Source: JAAFIP01 sp043774625
GTDB lineage: Bacteria > Pseudomonadota > Gammaproteobacteria > Burkholderiales > Burkholderiaceae_C
Assembly: GCA_043774625.1 (NCBI GenBank)
Contig: JAYVTG010000054.1
Location: 6,781 to 70,780, forward strand
DNA: 64,000 nt
Direction of reading: 5' to 3'
The position numbers were made by a program, and so were the translations under genes. Below the pieces are notes generated by a model. That model was not told where the DNA came from and did no database searches. It was given only the letters and a program-made list of their open reading frames with translations. Position 1 is the stretch's first letter, and every line of letters starts with the position of its first letter. Shown here in pieces: positions 1-7,785 of the stretch.

Positions 1-759
1 AGCGATCCACACCGCTACACCAATCACCGGAAAGTGGTCGAGCACCGCAGGGTTTTGCAGGTTAAACCATACGTTGGCAGCCACCGCAGCTACTAAAATA
101 ATAGCAACAATCGCAAGCCGGGCATATTCTAAACGCACGCCACTGGCAGCGTCCTTCATGATGGGCTGGTAGGCATGCTGCTGCTTGGCCGCTATCACAC
201 CAAAAAATAGCAGCGCGGGTATGGCACCTACATACGCTTCAAACACTTGTGATGGCGCAACGCCGCCAATCCACAGCATCGTCGTGGTGGTGTCGCCCAC
301 CACCGAGCCTGCGCCCCCGGCATTGCTGGCCGCAACGATAGCTGCCAAAAACCCAATATGCAACTTCTTTTGAAACAGCACGGCGGCCATGGAGCCACCG
401 ATCATTGCGGCTGCAATATTGTCCAAAAAGCTGGATATGACGAAGACCAAAACCAGCATCACAAAGCCGCCCTTCCAGTCGTCGGGCAGGTAGATGGGCA
501 AAACTGCAGGGATGTGTGACTTTTCAAAATGGTCGGCCAGCAAGGCAAAGCCCAGTAGCAAGCCCAGCAAGTTGGCCAGCGTCACCCATTCATGCGCCAG
601 GTGTCTGGTCAAAGAAAAGTCTGTAAACCCGAGCTTGAAAAGCGCAATGGCCACCATGCCGCTAACGGCAACATTCAAGGTCTGGTTATGAAATACGGCT
701 ACACACAGCAGCGTGATAGCGAACAATATGAATTCAATAGGAATGCCAGCCACCGCCAT
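1..759 (-). CDS. Na+/H+ antiporter NhaD / citrate-type transporter family protein (3' end cut by window)
   Basis: The reverse strand is open from an ATG at 759 to the window edge (253 codons), so the C-terminus is missing. The translation is a polytopic membrane protein with many hydrophobic segments and the signatures FLDNIAAAMIGG and ASNAGGAGSVVGDTTTT, which I associate with the NhaD/ArsB/citrate-transporter (ion transporter) superfamily. A GGAG lies about 12 nt before the ATG. The substrate cannot be told from sequence; Na+/H+ exchange is a family-level guess. The gene lies downstream of the CBS gene on the same strand with a stem-loop between them. A fragment of the 41-bp repeat is fused in frame inside a membrane segment (about residues 218-224). 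Confidence 0.75.
   Translation of the reverse strand, partial: MAVAGIPIEFILFAITLLCVAVFHNQTLNVAVSGMVAIALFKLGFTDFSLTRHLAHEWVTLANLLGLLLGFALLADHFEKSHIPAVLPIYLPDDWKGGFVMLVLVFVISSFLDNIAAAMIGGSMAAVLFQKKLHIGFLAAIVAASNAGGAGSVVGDTTTTMLWIGGVAPSQVFEAYVGAIPALLFFGVIAAKQQHAYQPIMKDAASGVRLEYARLAIVAIILVAAVAANVWFNLQNPAVLDHFPVIGVAVWIA
88..107 (-). repeat. Fragment of the 41-bp dispersed repeat, inside the transporter gene
   Basis: The 20 bases match the left half of the repeat (GCTATTATTTTAGTAGCTGC on the reverse strand), identical to the left half of the copy at 7743. The right half is not recognisable. It is read in the same sense frame as most other genic copies (AIILVAA). Confidence 0.55.
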
Positions 760-791
760 AGACGACACGCTCCGGTTGTGTGTGTTTTTTA

Positions 792-815
792 GTCCAGCCA
801 TACAAAAGGCTGGAC
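792..815. other. Stem-loop between CBS gene and transporter gene
   Basis: GTCCAGCC and GGCTGGAC form a perfect 8-bp stem around an 8-nt A-rich loop. On the reverse strand the stem is followed by A residues, not U, so it is not a standard intrinsic terminator. It may be a processing or attenuation structure. Confidence 0.5.
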
Positions 816-837
816 GAACTATGCCTTGCGTATCCGT

Positions 838-1281
838 CTATTCGTCCGCCTCAGGCCAATCGCGAATGTAGGCCTTGAGCATTTTGTTCTCAAAATTCTG
901 GCTATCCACCACCGCCTTGGCTACATCGTAAAAGCTGATCACACCCATCAGCAAGCGATTGTCCACCACGGGCATATAGCGCGCATGGCGTTCCAGCATC
1001 ATGCGGCGCACTTCGTCCAGCTCGGTCTCCATGGTGCAGGTCAGCGGGCCCTGGTCCATGGCGCGGTACACGGTGGTCTGGCCAATGCTGCCGCCGTTCT
1101 TCACCACGGCCTGAATCACCTCTCGAAACGTCAGCATGCCCACCACCATGCCGTTGGATATGACGACCAGCGAACCAATATCTTTTTCGGCCATCAGCGT
1201 AGTGGCATGGGACAACGTGTCCTCGGGCGTGGTGGTGTACAAGGTGCCGCCCTTGACGCGCAAAATATCGCTCACTTTCAT
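838..1281 (-). CDS. CBS domain-containing protein
   Basis: A 147-residue protein made almost entirely of a pair of CBS domains (about residues 8-60 and 72-130), a Bateman module that usually binds adenosyl ligands. Typical features are the opening VSDILRVKG, the hydrophobic strand SLVVISNGMVVGMLT, and PVVDNRLLMGVISFYDVAKAV in the second domain. There is no attached catalytic or membrane domain, so it is a stand-alone sensor of unknown partner. A GAGGAG box 5 nt upstream supports the ATG at 1281. It is transcribed toward the transporter gene, 78 bp away. Confidence 0.88.
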   Translation of the reverse strand: MKVSDILRVKGGTLYTTTPEDTLSHATTLMAEKDIGSLVVISNGMVVGMLTFREVIQAVVKNGGSIGQTTVYRAMDQGPLTCTMETELDEVRRMMLERHARYMPVVDNRLLMGVISFYDVAKAVVDSQNFENKMLKAYIRDWPEADE

Positions 1282-1424
1282 GTCGCTCTCCTCAATAGGT
1301 TACTCCATACGGTGGCAGGTACGGGTGCAAATGTTACGGGTATTGCACACAATATAGCCCACAATGGCTTCGAATACCACCCACAGTTTCACCCACACTT
1401 TCACCCTGTAAATCTGGAGATCCT

Positions 1425-2723
1425 ATGCCCGGCTACGCTGACCCTGGTTTTGACACACTTTCTTTGCACGCAGGTGCTGCACCCGACCCCGCCACCGGTG
1501 CACGCGCCGTGCCTATCCACCTGACGACATCTTTCGTATTCGACTCCAGCGACCACGCCGCTGCGCTATTCAATCTGGAGCGCGCAGGCCATGTGTATAG
1601 CCGCATCAGCAACCCCACCACCGCCGTGCTGGAGCAGCGTGTGGCGGCGCTGGAAGGTGGCATTGGGGCGATAGCCACGGCCAGCGGGCAGGCGGCGCTG
1701 CACCTGTCTATTGCCACCCTCATGGGCGCGGGTTCGCACATTGTGGCTTCTACCGCGCTGTATGGCGGCTCGCAAAACCTGTTGCACTACACGCTGCGCC
1801 GCTTTGGTATAGACACCACGTTTGTGAAACCGGGTGACCTGGACGGCTGGCGCGCCGCCATTCGCCCCAACACCAAACTGCTATTTGGCGAAACCGTGGG
1901 CAATCCCGGCATGGACGTGCTGGACATACCCGCTGTGGCGCAGATAGCGCACGACGCAGGGCTACCCCTGCTGGTAGACAGCACCCTCACCTCGCCCTAT
2001 CTCATCAAGCCGTTTGACCACGGCGCAGATTTGGTCTACCACTCGGCCACCAAGTTTTTAAGCGGGCATGGCACGGTGATAGGCGGCATCGTCGTGGACG
2101 CGGGTTCTTTCGACTGGGAAAAGTCGGGCAAATTTAGGGAGCTGACCGAGGCCTACGAAGGTTTTCACAACATGGTGTTCAGCGAAGAAAGCACCGTGGG
2201 CGCCTTCTTGCTGCGCGCCCGGCGTGAAGGCCTGCGCGACTTTGGCGCCTGCCTGTCGCCGCACAGCGCCTGGTTGATATTGCAGGGCATGGAAACCCTG
2301 TCGCTGCGCATGGACCGGCATGCTTTGAACACGGCCAGGGTAGTGGAATTTTTGGCTGCGCACCCGCTGGTAGCGCATGTGGGCCACCCGATGTTAGAGA
2401 GCCATCCATCGCACGCACTGGCCAAAAAGCTGCTGCCCAAAGGCGCAGGCAGCGTCTTCAGTTTTAACATCAAAGGCAACCGTGCGCAGGGCAAGGCGTT
2501 TGTCGAATCGCTCAAAGTGTTCAGCCATCTGGCCAATGTGGGCGACGCCAAAAGCCTGGTCATTCACCCTGCCAGCACCACGCACTTTCGCATGAGCGAC
2601 GAGGCACTGGCAGCGGGCGGTATTACGCAAGGCACCATCCGCCTGTCCATTGGGCTGGAAGATGCGGCCGACTTGCTAGATGACCTGAAACGCGCCCTGA
2701 AAGCCGCAGAAAAAGCGGTCTAA
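1425..2723 (+). CDS. metY: O-acetylhomoserine sulfhydrylase / aminocarboxypropyltransferase
   Basis: PLP enzyme of the Cys/Met metabolism family, 432 residues, the usual length for MetY (about 430). It would make homocysteine from O-acetylhomoserine and sulfide in methionine synthesis. Family marks are the start GFDTLSLHAG, the substrate loop YSRISNPTT, the GQAA segment, and the PLP-binding lysine in HSATKFLSGHG (Lys210). The C-terminal FRMSDEAL and SIGLED motifs are intact. An AGGAG-like box (GGAG) precedes the ATG by 6 nt. It faces away from the CBS gene across a 143-bp gap. MetY is more likely than MetZ because of the length and the long insertion before the C-terminal domain. Confidence 0.92.
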   Translation: MPGYADPGFDTLSLHAGAAPDPATGARAVPIHLTTSFVFDSSDHAAALFNLERAGHVYSRISNPTTAVLEQRVAALEGGIGAIATASGQAALHLSIATLMGAGSHIVASTALYGGSQNLLHYTLRRFGIDTTFVKPGDLDGWRAAIRPNTKLLFGETVGNPGMDVLDIPAVAQIAHDAGLPLLVDSTLTSPYLIKPFDHGADLVYHSATKFLSGHGTVIGGIVVDAGSFDWEKSGKFRELTEAYEGFHNMVFSEESTVGAFLLRARREGLRDFGACLSPHSAWLILQGMETLSLRMDRHALNTARVVEFLAAHPLVAHVGHPMLESHPSHALAKKLLPKGAGSVFSFNIKGNRAQGKAFVESLKVFSHLANVGDAKSLVIHPASTTHFRMSDEALAAGGITQGTIRLSIGLEDAADLLDDLKRALKAAEKAV

Positions 2724-2839
2724 AGACGTATTGATCGGACCCGATGAAGTATTCGTTTCCGTTCAGGCTGAGCTTGCCCTAGCCAGCGCCCAGGTGCATA
2801 CTCTGTAACTTGACCCCGCAAAATTTCAGGAGAACCATC

Positions 2840-2995
2840 ATGACCCTATGCCCCATTGCCATTGCCGTTGGTTGCAAAAAATGCCCCGCGTTCAGCGTGT
2901 GCCCGCTCAAATCCGTGATTGGCGACAACCCCAAAGCCGAAGACCCGAAAGCTGCTGATGCTGCCAAAGCCGCACCCACCGCCAAAAAGAAATAG
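2840..2995 (+). CDS. Small cysteine-rich conserved protein
   Basis: A 51-residue ORF with a strong AGGAG 8 nt before its ATG. The N-terminal half holds four cysteines (C4, C12, C15, C21) in the block GCKKCPAFSVCPLKSVIGD, and the tail is Ala/Lys/Pro-rich. I recall similar short proteins in other Burkholderiales with the same CKKCP-CPLK arrangement, but no function. The spacing suggests metal or Fe-S binding; this is inference. It follows metY by 116 bp and may be co-transcribed. Confidence 0.7.
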   Translation: MTLCPIAIAVGCKKCPAFSVCPLKSVIGDNPKAEDPKAADAAKAAPTAKKK

Positions 2996-3057
2996 AAATT
3001 GAAATAGAAATAAACACCTTTGCCCACGCAAGTGCCGTGCGCTGCAACCCCAGGTCT

Positions 3058-3882
3058 ATGCACTTCACCGTCAACCAGCACCCCCTGTACTGCTACACCG
3101 GCGGCAAAGCCTTTGACGCCGCCAAACCCAGCATCGTCTTCATCCACGGCGTGCTAAACGACCACAGCGTGTGGATCTTGCAAAGCCGCTACCTGGCCCA
3201 CCACGGCTACAACGTGCTGGCCATCGACCTGCCCGGCCACGGCAAAAGCGCAGGCGCGTGCCCAACGAGTGTTGAATCTGCCGCGCAAACCGTTTTAAAT
3301 TTGCTGGACGCAGCAGGCATTCAAAAAGCTGCACTGGTCGGCCACAGCTGGGGTTCCCTCATCGCCCTACACGCCGCCAGCCTTGCACCCCAGCGCGTCA
3401 CGCACCTGGCCTTGGTCTGCACGGCGTCCCCCATGAAAGTGTCACCCGCCCTGCTAGACAGTGCGCTCAACAACCCGCAAGCCGCCATCAACATGGTCAA
3501 CACCTTCAGCCACAGCACCCTGGCCCCACCACCCGCATCGCTAGGCCCCGGCACCTGGCTGTACGGCGGCTCCCGCGCACTCATGCGCCGCGTGCTGGCC
3601 AGCAACCCGCGTGAGAACGTTTTTCACATCGGTTTCAACGCCTGCGACCAATATTCAGGTGCAAATACGGCCATAGCCAGCGTCAACAATGCGCAGGCAG
3701 CTATTCTTTTTATAGTAGGCGCACAGGATCAGATGACCCCACCCAAGGCCGCCCAAACCCTGATCAGCGCCGCACCCAGAGCCAAAGTCGTCACCCTGCC
3801 AGGCGGCCACAACATCATGAGCGAAGCGCCGGATGCAACGCTGTTTGCGTTGCGGGATTTTTTGGCGAGCCAGACAGATTGA
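3058..3882 (+). CDS. Alpha/beta hydrolase
   Basis: A 274-residue alpha/beta-fold hydrolase. The nucleophile elbow is GHSWGS (Ser97), the oxyanion segment is FIHGVLNDHSVW, the acid is in GAQDQMTPP (Asp224) and the base is in LPGGHNIMSE (His251). There is no signal peptide, so it is cytoplasmic. The natural substrate cannot be read from sequence. I chose the ATG at 3058, with AGG about 8 nt upstream, over an in-frame GTG at 3037. A copy of the 41-bp repeat is read in antisense frame at residues 207-220 (ASVNNAQAAILFI), just before the catalytic Asp, replacing or extending the strand that normally precedes it. Confidence 0.87.
   Translation: MHFTVNQHPLYCYTGGKAFDAAKPSIVFIHGVLNDHSVWILQSRYLAHHGYNVLAIDLPGHGKSAGACPTSVESAAQTVLNLLDAAGIQKAALVGHSWGSLIALHAASLAPQRVTHLALVCTASPMKVSPALLDSALNNPQAAINMVNTFSHSTLAPPPASLGPGTWLYGGSRALMRRVLASNPRENVFHIGFNACDQYSGANTAIASVNNAQAAILFIVGAQDQMTPPKAAQTLISAAPRAKVVTLPGGHNIMSEAPDATLFALRDFLASQTD
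3676..3716 (-). repeat. 41-bp dispersed repeat, in-frame inside alpha/beta hydrolase
   Basis: Reverse-orientation copy: GCCAGCGT at its left, GCAGCTATT in the middle and TATAG at the right. Read in the antisense frame it gives ASVNNAQAAILFI. Confidence 0.8.
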
Positions 3883-3992
3883 GTCGGTTTTCCCGTGCAA
3901 GCGGGGGTAGGCCCCCGTGGACAACTCGAAACTGACGGAAGCTACGGGTCTGGGTGGGTAGGCTTGACCACACGGTACAAGTATGACGCTGC

Positions 3993-4021
3993 TATACTGA
4001 CCATAATGATCAATACGGTCA
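3993..4021 (+). promoter_or_regulatory. Promoter -10 and near-palindromic operator of the Phd/PIN module
   Basis: TATACT at 3993-3998 is a good -10 box. It overlaps a 24-bp near-palindrome (3998-4021, TGACC...TGATCA...GGTCA, 20 of 24 positions symmetric) just before the antitoxin gene. This is the expected place for antitoxin autoregulation. No well-spaced -35 is evident. Confidence 0.6.
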
Positions 4022-4034
4022 TAGGAGTATCACC

Positions 4035-4346
4035 ATGATTCGCGAAGCTACCGCCGTTGCCATGCGTCAAAACTTGGGGGAGATGCTGAACTATGTGCAG
4101 TATGCGCACGACAGTGTGATAGTGACCAAAGACGGCAAGCCAGTGGCGGCCTTGGTAGACGCGGCGGTGTTTGCGCGCATTCGCGCCATGCGCGAGCGTT
4201 TTGACGCTCTGTCTGATCGTATTGCAAAGGCCTATGCAGACACGCCCGAAGCGCAGGGGCTGGCTGATATTGATAAAGCAGTAGCTGCGCTACGCAAGGC
4301 ACCTGCGCTGCGCAAGGCAGCTGCGCGCCGCGCAAAGCGCGCTTAA
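4035..4346 (+). CDS. Type II antitoxin, Phd/YefM family
   Basis: A 103-residue antitoxin. The N-terminal half shows the Phd/YefM fold: start MIREATAVAMRQNLGEMLN, then SVIVTKDGKPVAALVD. The C-terminal half is a charged, Ala/Arg/Lys-rich tail expected to cover the toxin. RBS AGGAG precedes the ATG by 7 nt. It is 15 bp from the PIN gene and preceded by a near-palindromic operator, so the pair should be autoregulated. The very basic, repetitive C-terminus (KAPALRKAAARRAKRA) is unusual for the family. Confidence 0.87.
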   Translation: MIREATAVAMRQNLGEMLNYVQYAHDSVIVTKDGKPVAALVDAAVFARIRAMRERFDALSDRIAKAYADTPEAQGLADIDKAVAALRKAPALRKAAARRAKRA

Positions 4347-4361
4347 CCTGCACGTGCAGCC

Positions 4362-4763
4362 ATGCGCGTAATGATTGACACCAATGTGGTGTTGTCTGGC
4401 GTGGCCTACCCCGCCAGTGTGCCGGGCCAGGTGATGCGTTTGTGGCAAAGCGGCAGCCTGCAGGCGGTGGTGAGTGAATATTTGCTGGACGAAATGACCC
4501 GCCTGCTACCCAAAATGACGGCCAAACTGGGGTGGGCCAAGCAAGAGCGGCACGACTATGTGGAGCTGCTGCGCTTTTTGTGTGATCTGGTGGAACCCGT
4601 CACCATTGACATGGTGCGCGACCAGAAAGACAACCCCATTTTGGGCACCCTGTTAGCGGCGCAGGCTGATTACCTGATTACCGGTGACAAAGATTTGTTG
4701 GCACTTGCGGACCAGTCTCCCATCGTTACGCCTGCACAATTTTTGCAAAGGCATGCAGCATGA
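4362..4763 (+). CDS. Type II toxin, PIN-domain ribonuclease
   Basis: A 133-residue PIN protein of the type often called 'putative toxin component, PIN family'. Acidic active-site positions are visible: MIDTNVVLSG near the N-terminus (Asp6), SEYLLDEM, and the C-terminal DQKDNPIL and TGDKDLLAL. It is expected to cut RNA in a metal-dependent way unless bound by the Phd-like protein just upstream. Its stop overlaps the P450 start by 4 bp (ATGA), so the toxin and P450 are translationally coupled. Confidence 0.87.
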   Translation: MRVMIDTNVVLSGVAYPASVPGQVMRLWQSGSLQAVVSEYLLDEMTRLLPKMTAKLGWAKQERHDYVELLRFLCDLVEPVTIDMVRDQKDNPILGTLLAAQADYLITGDKDLLALADQSPIVTPAQFLQRHAA

Positions 4764-6010
4764 ATCCTTCAAGCCTGGACCTGCGCGCCCTGCCCGCCGA
4801 GTTTTACGCCAACCCCTACCCCGTGTACCGCTGGCTGCGGGAGAACGAGCCGGTCAGGCGCATGCCCGATGGCTCGTATTTTTTGACGCGGTATGCGGAT
4901 GTGGTGGCGGTGTACCGCGACGCGCAAACTTTTAGTTCAGACAAGCGGGTGGAGTTTGCTCCTAAATATGCAGCTGCCCGCGCATTACTGGCGCACCATA
5001 CCACCAGTTTGGTGTTTAGCGACCCGCCACTGCACACGCGGGTGCGCAAGCTGATGATGGGTGCGCTAAGCCGCCGGGCGATTGCCGAATTGGAGCCAGG
5101 CTTGGTCAAACTGGTGGACAGTTTGCTGGACGCGATTGCAGCAAAAGGCGGCGGCGATTTGATTGAAGACTTTGCATCGGCCATTCCGGTGGAGGTGATT
5201 GGCAATTTGCTGAATATTCCGCATGCAGACCGCGCGCCGCTGCGGGGCTGGTCGCTGGCGATTTTGGGAGCGCTGGAGCCCAAGCTAACGCCTGCGCAAG
5301 AGGCGCTGGGCAACCAGGCGGTGTTGGACTTCTATGCGTATTTGCGAGGCCTGGTGGCGCAGCGCCGCAAACACCCTGGCGACCCTGAACATGACGTGCT
5401 GACGCGACTAATTCAAGGTGAAAATGAAGGTGATGGCGCAGGCCAGGCCTTGACTGAAACCGAGCTGCTGCACAACTGCATTTTTATCTTGAACGCAGGC
5501 CATGAAACAACGACCAACTTGATTGGCAATGCCCTGGTGGCGTTGCAAGACTACCCAGACCAGTTGCACAAACTGCTATTAAATTCAGAGCTGCTCGCGC
5601 ACAATCCACAAGGGCTAGAGGCTTATTTAAGCACTGCTATCGACGAATTTTTGCGCTTTGAATCGAGCAACCAGCTAAGTAACCGCCGCGCCTTGAAAGC
5701 GTGCAACATCGGCGGCTTTTTGCTACCCGAAGGTGCGCTAATTACCCTGTGCATAGGCGCTGCCAACCGCGACCCTTCCGTGTTTGACAAGCCAGACCTG
5801 CTAGATATTGAGCGGCCCAACAACAAGCACCTGGCTTTTGGTTTTGGCATTCACCAATGCGCGGGCCTGAGCCTGGCGCGGTTGGAAGGGCGTATTGCCA
5901 TTGGGCGATTTGTGCAGCGCTTTGCGGGCTACCAGCTTGCGCAAGCCCCCACACGCGGTGGCCGCGCACGTTTCAGGGGCTTCTTGCGGGCACCGTTTAC
6001 AACTGCTTGA
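4760..6010 (+). CDS. Cytochrome P450
   Basis: A soluble bacterial P450 of 416 residues. The I-helix oxygen-binding motif AGHETTTNL is near residue 247, and the heme loop is FGFGIHQCAG with the thiolate ligand at Cys367. ExxR is in IDEFLRFES. Redox partners are not encoded nearby and the substrate is unknown. The ATG overlaps the toxin stop (ATGA), placing this gene in the toxin-antitoxin transcript. A copy of the 41-bp repeat at residues 272-285 lengthens the segment between the I-helix and the ExxR motif, where I would expect a short loop. It is read in a different frame (LLLNSELLAHNPQG) from other genic copies. Confidence 0.92.
   Translation: MNPSSLDLRALPAEFYANPYPVYRWLRENEPVRRMPDGSYFLTRYADVVAVYRDAQTFSSDKRVEFAPKYAAARALLAHHTTSLVFSDPPLHTRVRKLMMGALSRRAIAELEPGLVKLVDSLLDAIAAKGGGDLIEDFASAIPVEVIGNLLNIPHADRAPLRGWSLAILGALEPKLTPAQEALGNQAVLDFYAYLRGLVAQRRKHPGDPEHDVLTRLIQGENEGDGAGQALTETELLHNCIFILNAGHETTTNLIGNALVALQDYPDQLHKLLLNSELLAHNPQGLEAYLSTAIDEFLRFESSNQLSNRRALKACNIGGFLLPEGALITLCIGAANRDPSVFDKPDLLDIERPNNKHLAFGFGIHQCAGLSLARLEGRIAIGRFVQRFAGYQLAQAPTRGGRARFRGFLRAPFTTA
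5575..5615 (+). repeat. 41-bp dispersed repeat, in-frame inside P450
   Basis: Sense copy GCTATTAAATTC...AGCTGCTCGCGCA...TCCAC; the right end is diverged (AAGGGC). It lies between the I-helix and the ExxR motif. Confidence 0.8.
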
Positions 6011-6033
6011 ATTCCGTCTGAAAGCGTCTGATA

Positions 6034-6074
6034 ACTATACTTTTTATAGCAGCTCGCGCATATTCGACGCTGGC
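6034..6074 (+). repeat. 41-bp dispersed repeat supplying the end of the YihY gene
   Basis: Copy with core AGCTCGCGCATATTC and right end CGCTGGC. Read antisense it encodes the last residues of the YihY protein (LTPASNMRELL) and its TAA stop. Confidence 0.85.
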
Positions 6075-7291
6075 GTTAGGCCATTTTTCCTGATAAAAAC
6101 CAAAGTGGAAGCAGGTTGCAGCAGCAATTTGTCTGCCAGCGGCATGAGCGGTGTAGCGTCGGGGTCGGCCAGCATCACATAGCGCGGGGCGTGCTGGGTG
6201 GCGGGGGTGCCGTCCTCTGCCAGCAGGCCAATCCAGTCGAGTTTGAGCAAGGTCTCTACAGGCTGCTCCAGTTGCAGGTCGTCCACGCGCAGCCTGGCAG
6301 ACAACTCGGCCAGGCTCATACCTTTGCCCTGTAGGCTGCGCGCTGCGTGCAGTTGTTGCAGCACCTCAACTGCCAACTGAAAGCGCCAGCCCGGTGTGCC
6401 GCCACGCCGCGCCACGCCGTTGAGCAAGCTGGGTAAATAGGCGGCAATCACCGCGCCCAGCAGCACAATCACCCAGGCAATATAAATCCACAGCAAAAAG
6501 ATGGGTACGGTGGCAAACGTGCCGTAAACGGCTGAATATGTGGGCACCGCGCCCAGGTAAATAGCCAACAGCTTTTTGGCCGCTTCAAACGCGGTGGCCA
6601 CAAAAATGCCGCCCGACCATGCGTGCGCCCAGCGCACCTGCGTGTTGGGCACAAAGCGAAACAGCGCGGCCATGCCACCGGCCAGCAAAATAAACTGCGT
6701 CAAGCCCAGCAAAAAACCCAGCCCGCCAGGCATGCCACCCACCAAGCCTTTAGAAGCGGACACAGCGTAAGACGTCATCGTCAAACTAACTGCTAGCAGC
6801 ACGGGGCCCAGGGTAATGCCCGCCCAATAGATGAGCACTCGCTGCGCCAGCGAGCGTGGCCGGCGTACGCGCCAAATGCCGTTGAGCGTGCGGTCAATCG
6901 TCAAAATCAAGGCCAGCGCCGTGACCAGGAGTGCTATCAAACCTACAGCACCCAAACGAGACGCCTTGCTGGCAAACTGGGTTAAATAGCCCAAAACACT
7001 GCGCGCAATATTGTCTGGCACCAGGCTTTCTATCAGCCATTTTTGCAGCACGTCTTGCATCTTGGCAAAAATGGGAAACGCGGTAAAAATTGACAGCGCC
7101 ACGGTGAGCAGGGGCACCAGAGCGATCATGGTGGTAAACGTCAGGCTAGACGCCGTCAAGCCCAGGCGGTCTTCCCTGAAACGCTCGCGCAGCACCACAG
7201 CCGTATTGCGCCACGGAAAGGTCTTGAGCGTTGCAATGAATGGCGGGATAAGCGCGGGTATTGGGGCCAGCCACGAGATAAACTTTTGCAT
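6044..7291 (-). CDS. YihY family inner membrane protein
   Basis: YihY/BrkB-type membrane protein, about 415 residues from the ATG at 7291. Family signatures are DRTLNGIWRVRRPRSLAQR, YWAGITLGPVLLA and PTYSAVYGTFATVPIFLLW, with six or so membrane segments in the first 300 residues. A cytoplasmic C-terminal region looks like a winged-helix. The older name 'ribonuclease BN' is a misassignment. An in-frame GTG at 7318 would overlap the divergent DUF2069 gene, so the ATG is preferred although neither start has a clear RBS. The final residues and stop lie in a copy of the 41-bp repeat, so the native C-terminus was probably replaced. Confidence 0.88.
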   Translation of the reverse strand: MQKFISWLAPIPALIPPFIATLKTFPWRNTAVVLRERFREDRLGLTASSLTFTTMIALVPLLTVALSIFTAFPIFAKMQDVLQKWLIESLVPDNIARSVLGYLTQFASKASRLGAVGLIALLVTALALILTIDRTLNGIWRVRRPRSLAQRVLIYWAGITLGPVLLAVSLTMTSYAVSASKGLVGGMPGGLGFLLGLTQFILLAGGMAALFRFVPNTQVRWAHAWSGGIFVATAFEAAKKLLAIYLGAVPTYSAVYGTFATVPIFLLWIYIAWVIVLLGAVIAAYLPSLLNGVARRGGTPGWRFQLAVEVLQQLHAARSLQGKGMSLAELSARLRVDDLQLEQPVETLLKLDWIGLLAEDGTPATQHAPRYVMLADPDATPLMPLADKLLLQPASTLVFIRKNGLTPASNMRELL

Positions 7292-7311
7292 GCCGTTATC
7301 ATGCCATTCAA

Positions 7312-7725
7312 ATGACACAAATTTCTGACCTTACCGTTCCCGCGCACCCGTACGTTCCCCCCACCAGCCGCGGCGTGGCTACCACCCGTTGGCTGGCCGT
7401 GGGCAGCCTGCTGGGCCTGATAGTTTTATGCACCGCCTGGGAGCTGTTTTTGGCCCCACTGCGGCCTGGCGGCTCTTGGTTGGCACTCAAAGCGCTGCCG
7501 CTATGCATTCCACTAGCGGGGCTATTAAAAAACAAGATGTACACCTACCGCTGGGTCAGCCTGATGGTGTGGCTGTACTTTACCGAAGGTGCCGTGCGTG
7601 CCTATAGCGACAAACCACCCAGCAATTATTATGCGCTGCTGGAGGTGCTGCTGTGCCTGGTTTTGTTTATAGCCTGCGCCTTGCACGTGCGCCTGCGCTT
7701 CAAGTCTGTTTTAGTATCAAAATAG
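7312..7725 (+). CDS. DUF2069 family membrane protein
   Basis: A 137-residue inner-membrane protein with four hydrophobic segments. The family block WELFLAPLRPGGSWLALKALPL is present, followed by YTYRWVSLMVWLYFTEGAVRA. Function unknown. It diverges from the YihY gene with only 20 bp between the two ATGs, so their promoters must overlap. In related genomes I recall DUF2069 near YihY and wrbA; wrbA is absent here. Confidence 0.85.
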   Translation: MTQISDLTVPAHPYVPPTSRGVATTRWLAVGSLLGLIVLCTAWELFLAPLRPGGSWLALKALPLCIPLAGLLKNKMYTYRWVSLMVWLYFTEGAVRAYSDKPPSNYYALLEVLLCLVLFIACALHVRLRFKSVLVSK

Positions 7726-7742
7726 GCACAAAAACCGCTAAT

Positions 7743-7783
7743 GCCAGCGTAGAACATGCGTAAGCAGCTACTAAAATAATAGC
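7743..7783 (-). repeat. 41-bp dispersed repeat, intergenic
   Basis: Reverse copy ending 2 bp before the ATG of the FAD-linked oxidase, so it occupies the ribosome-binding region of that gene. No purine-rich SD is visible there. Confidence 0.85.
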
Positions 7784-7785
7784 AA

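Noticed and set aside
792..815. Intrinsic terminator for the CBS gene
   Set aside because: Stem is good but the strand-specific run is A, not U.
826..1524. 232-codon open frame antisense to the CBS gene
   Set aside because: Overlaps the clear CBS gene and the metY start, is His-rich and has no RBS; a shadow frame.
6915..6945. GCTATC...TACAGC in the YihY gene as a repeat copy
   Set aside because: Too short and lacking the GCGCA core.
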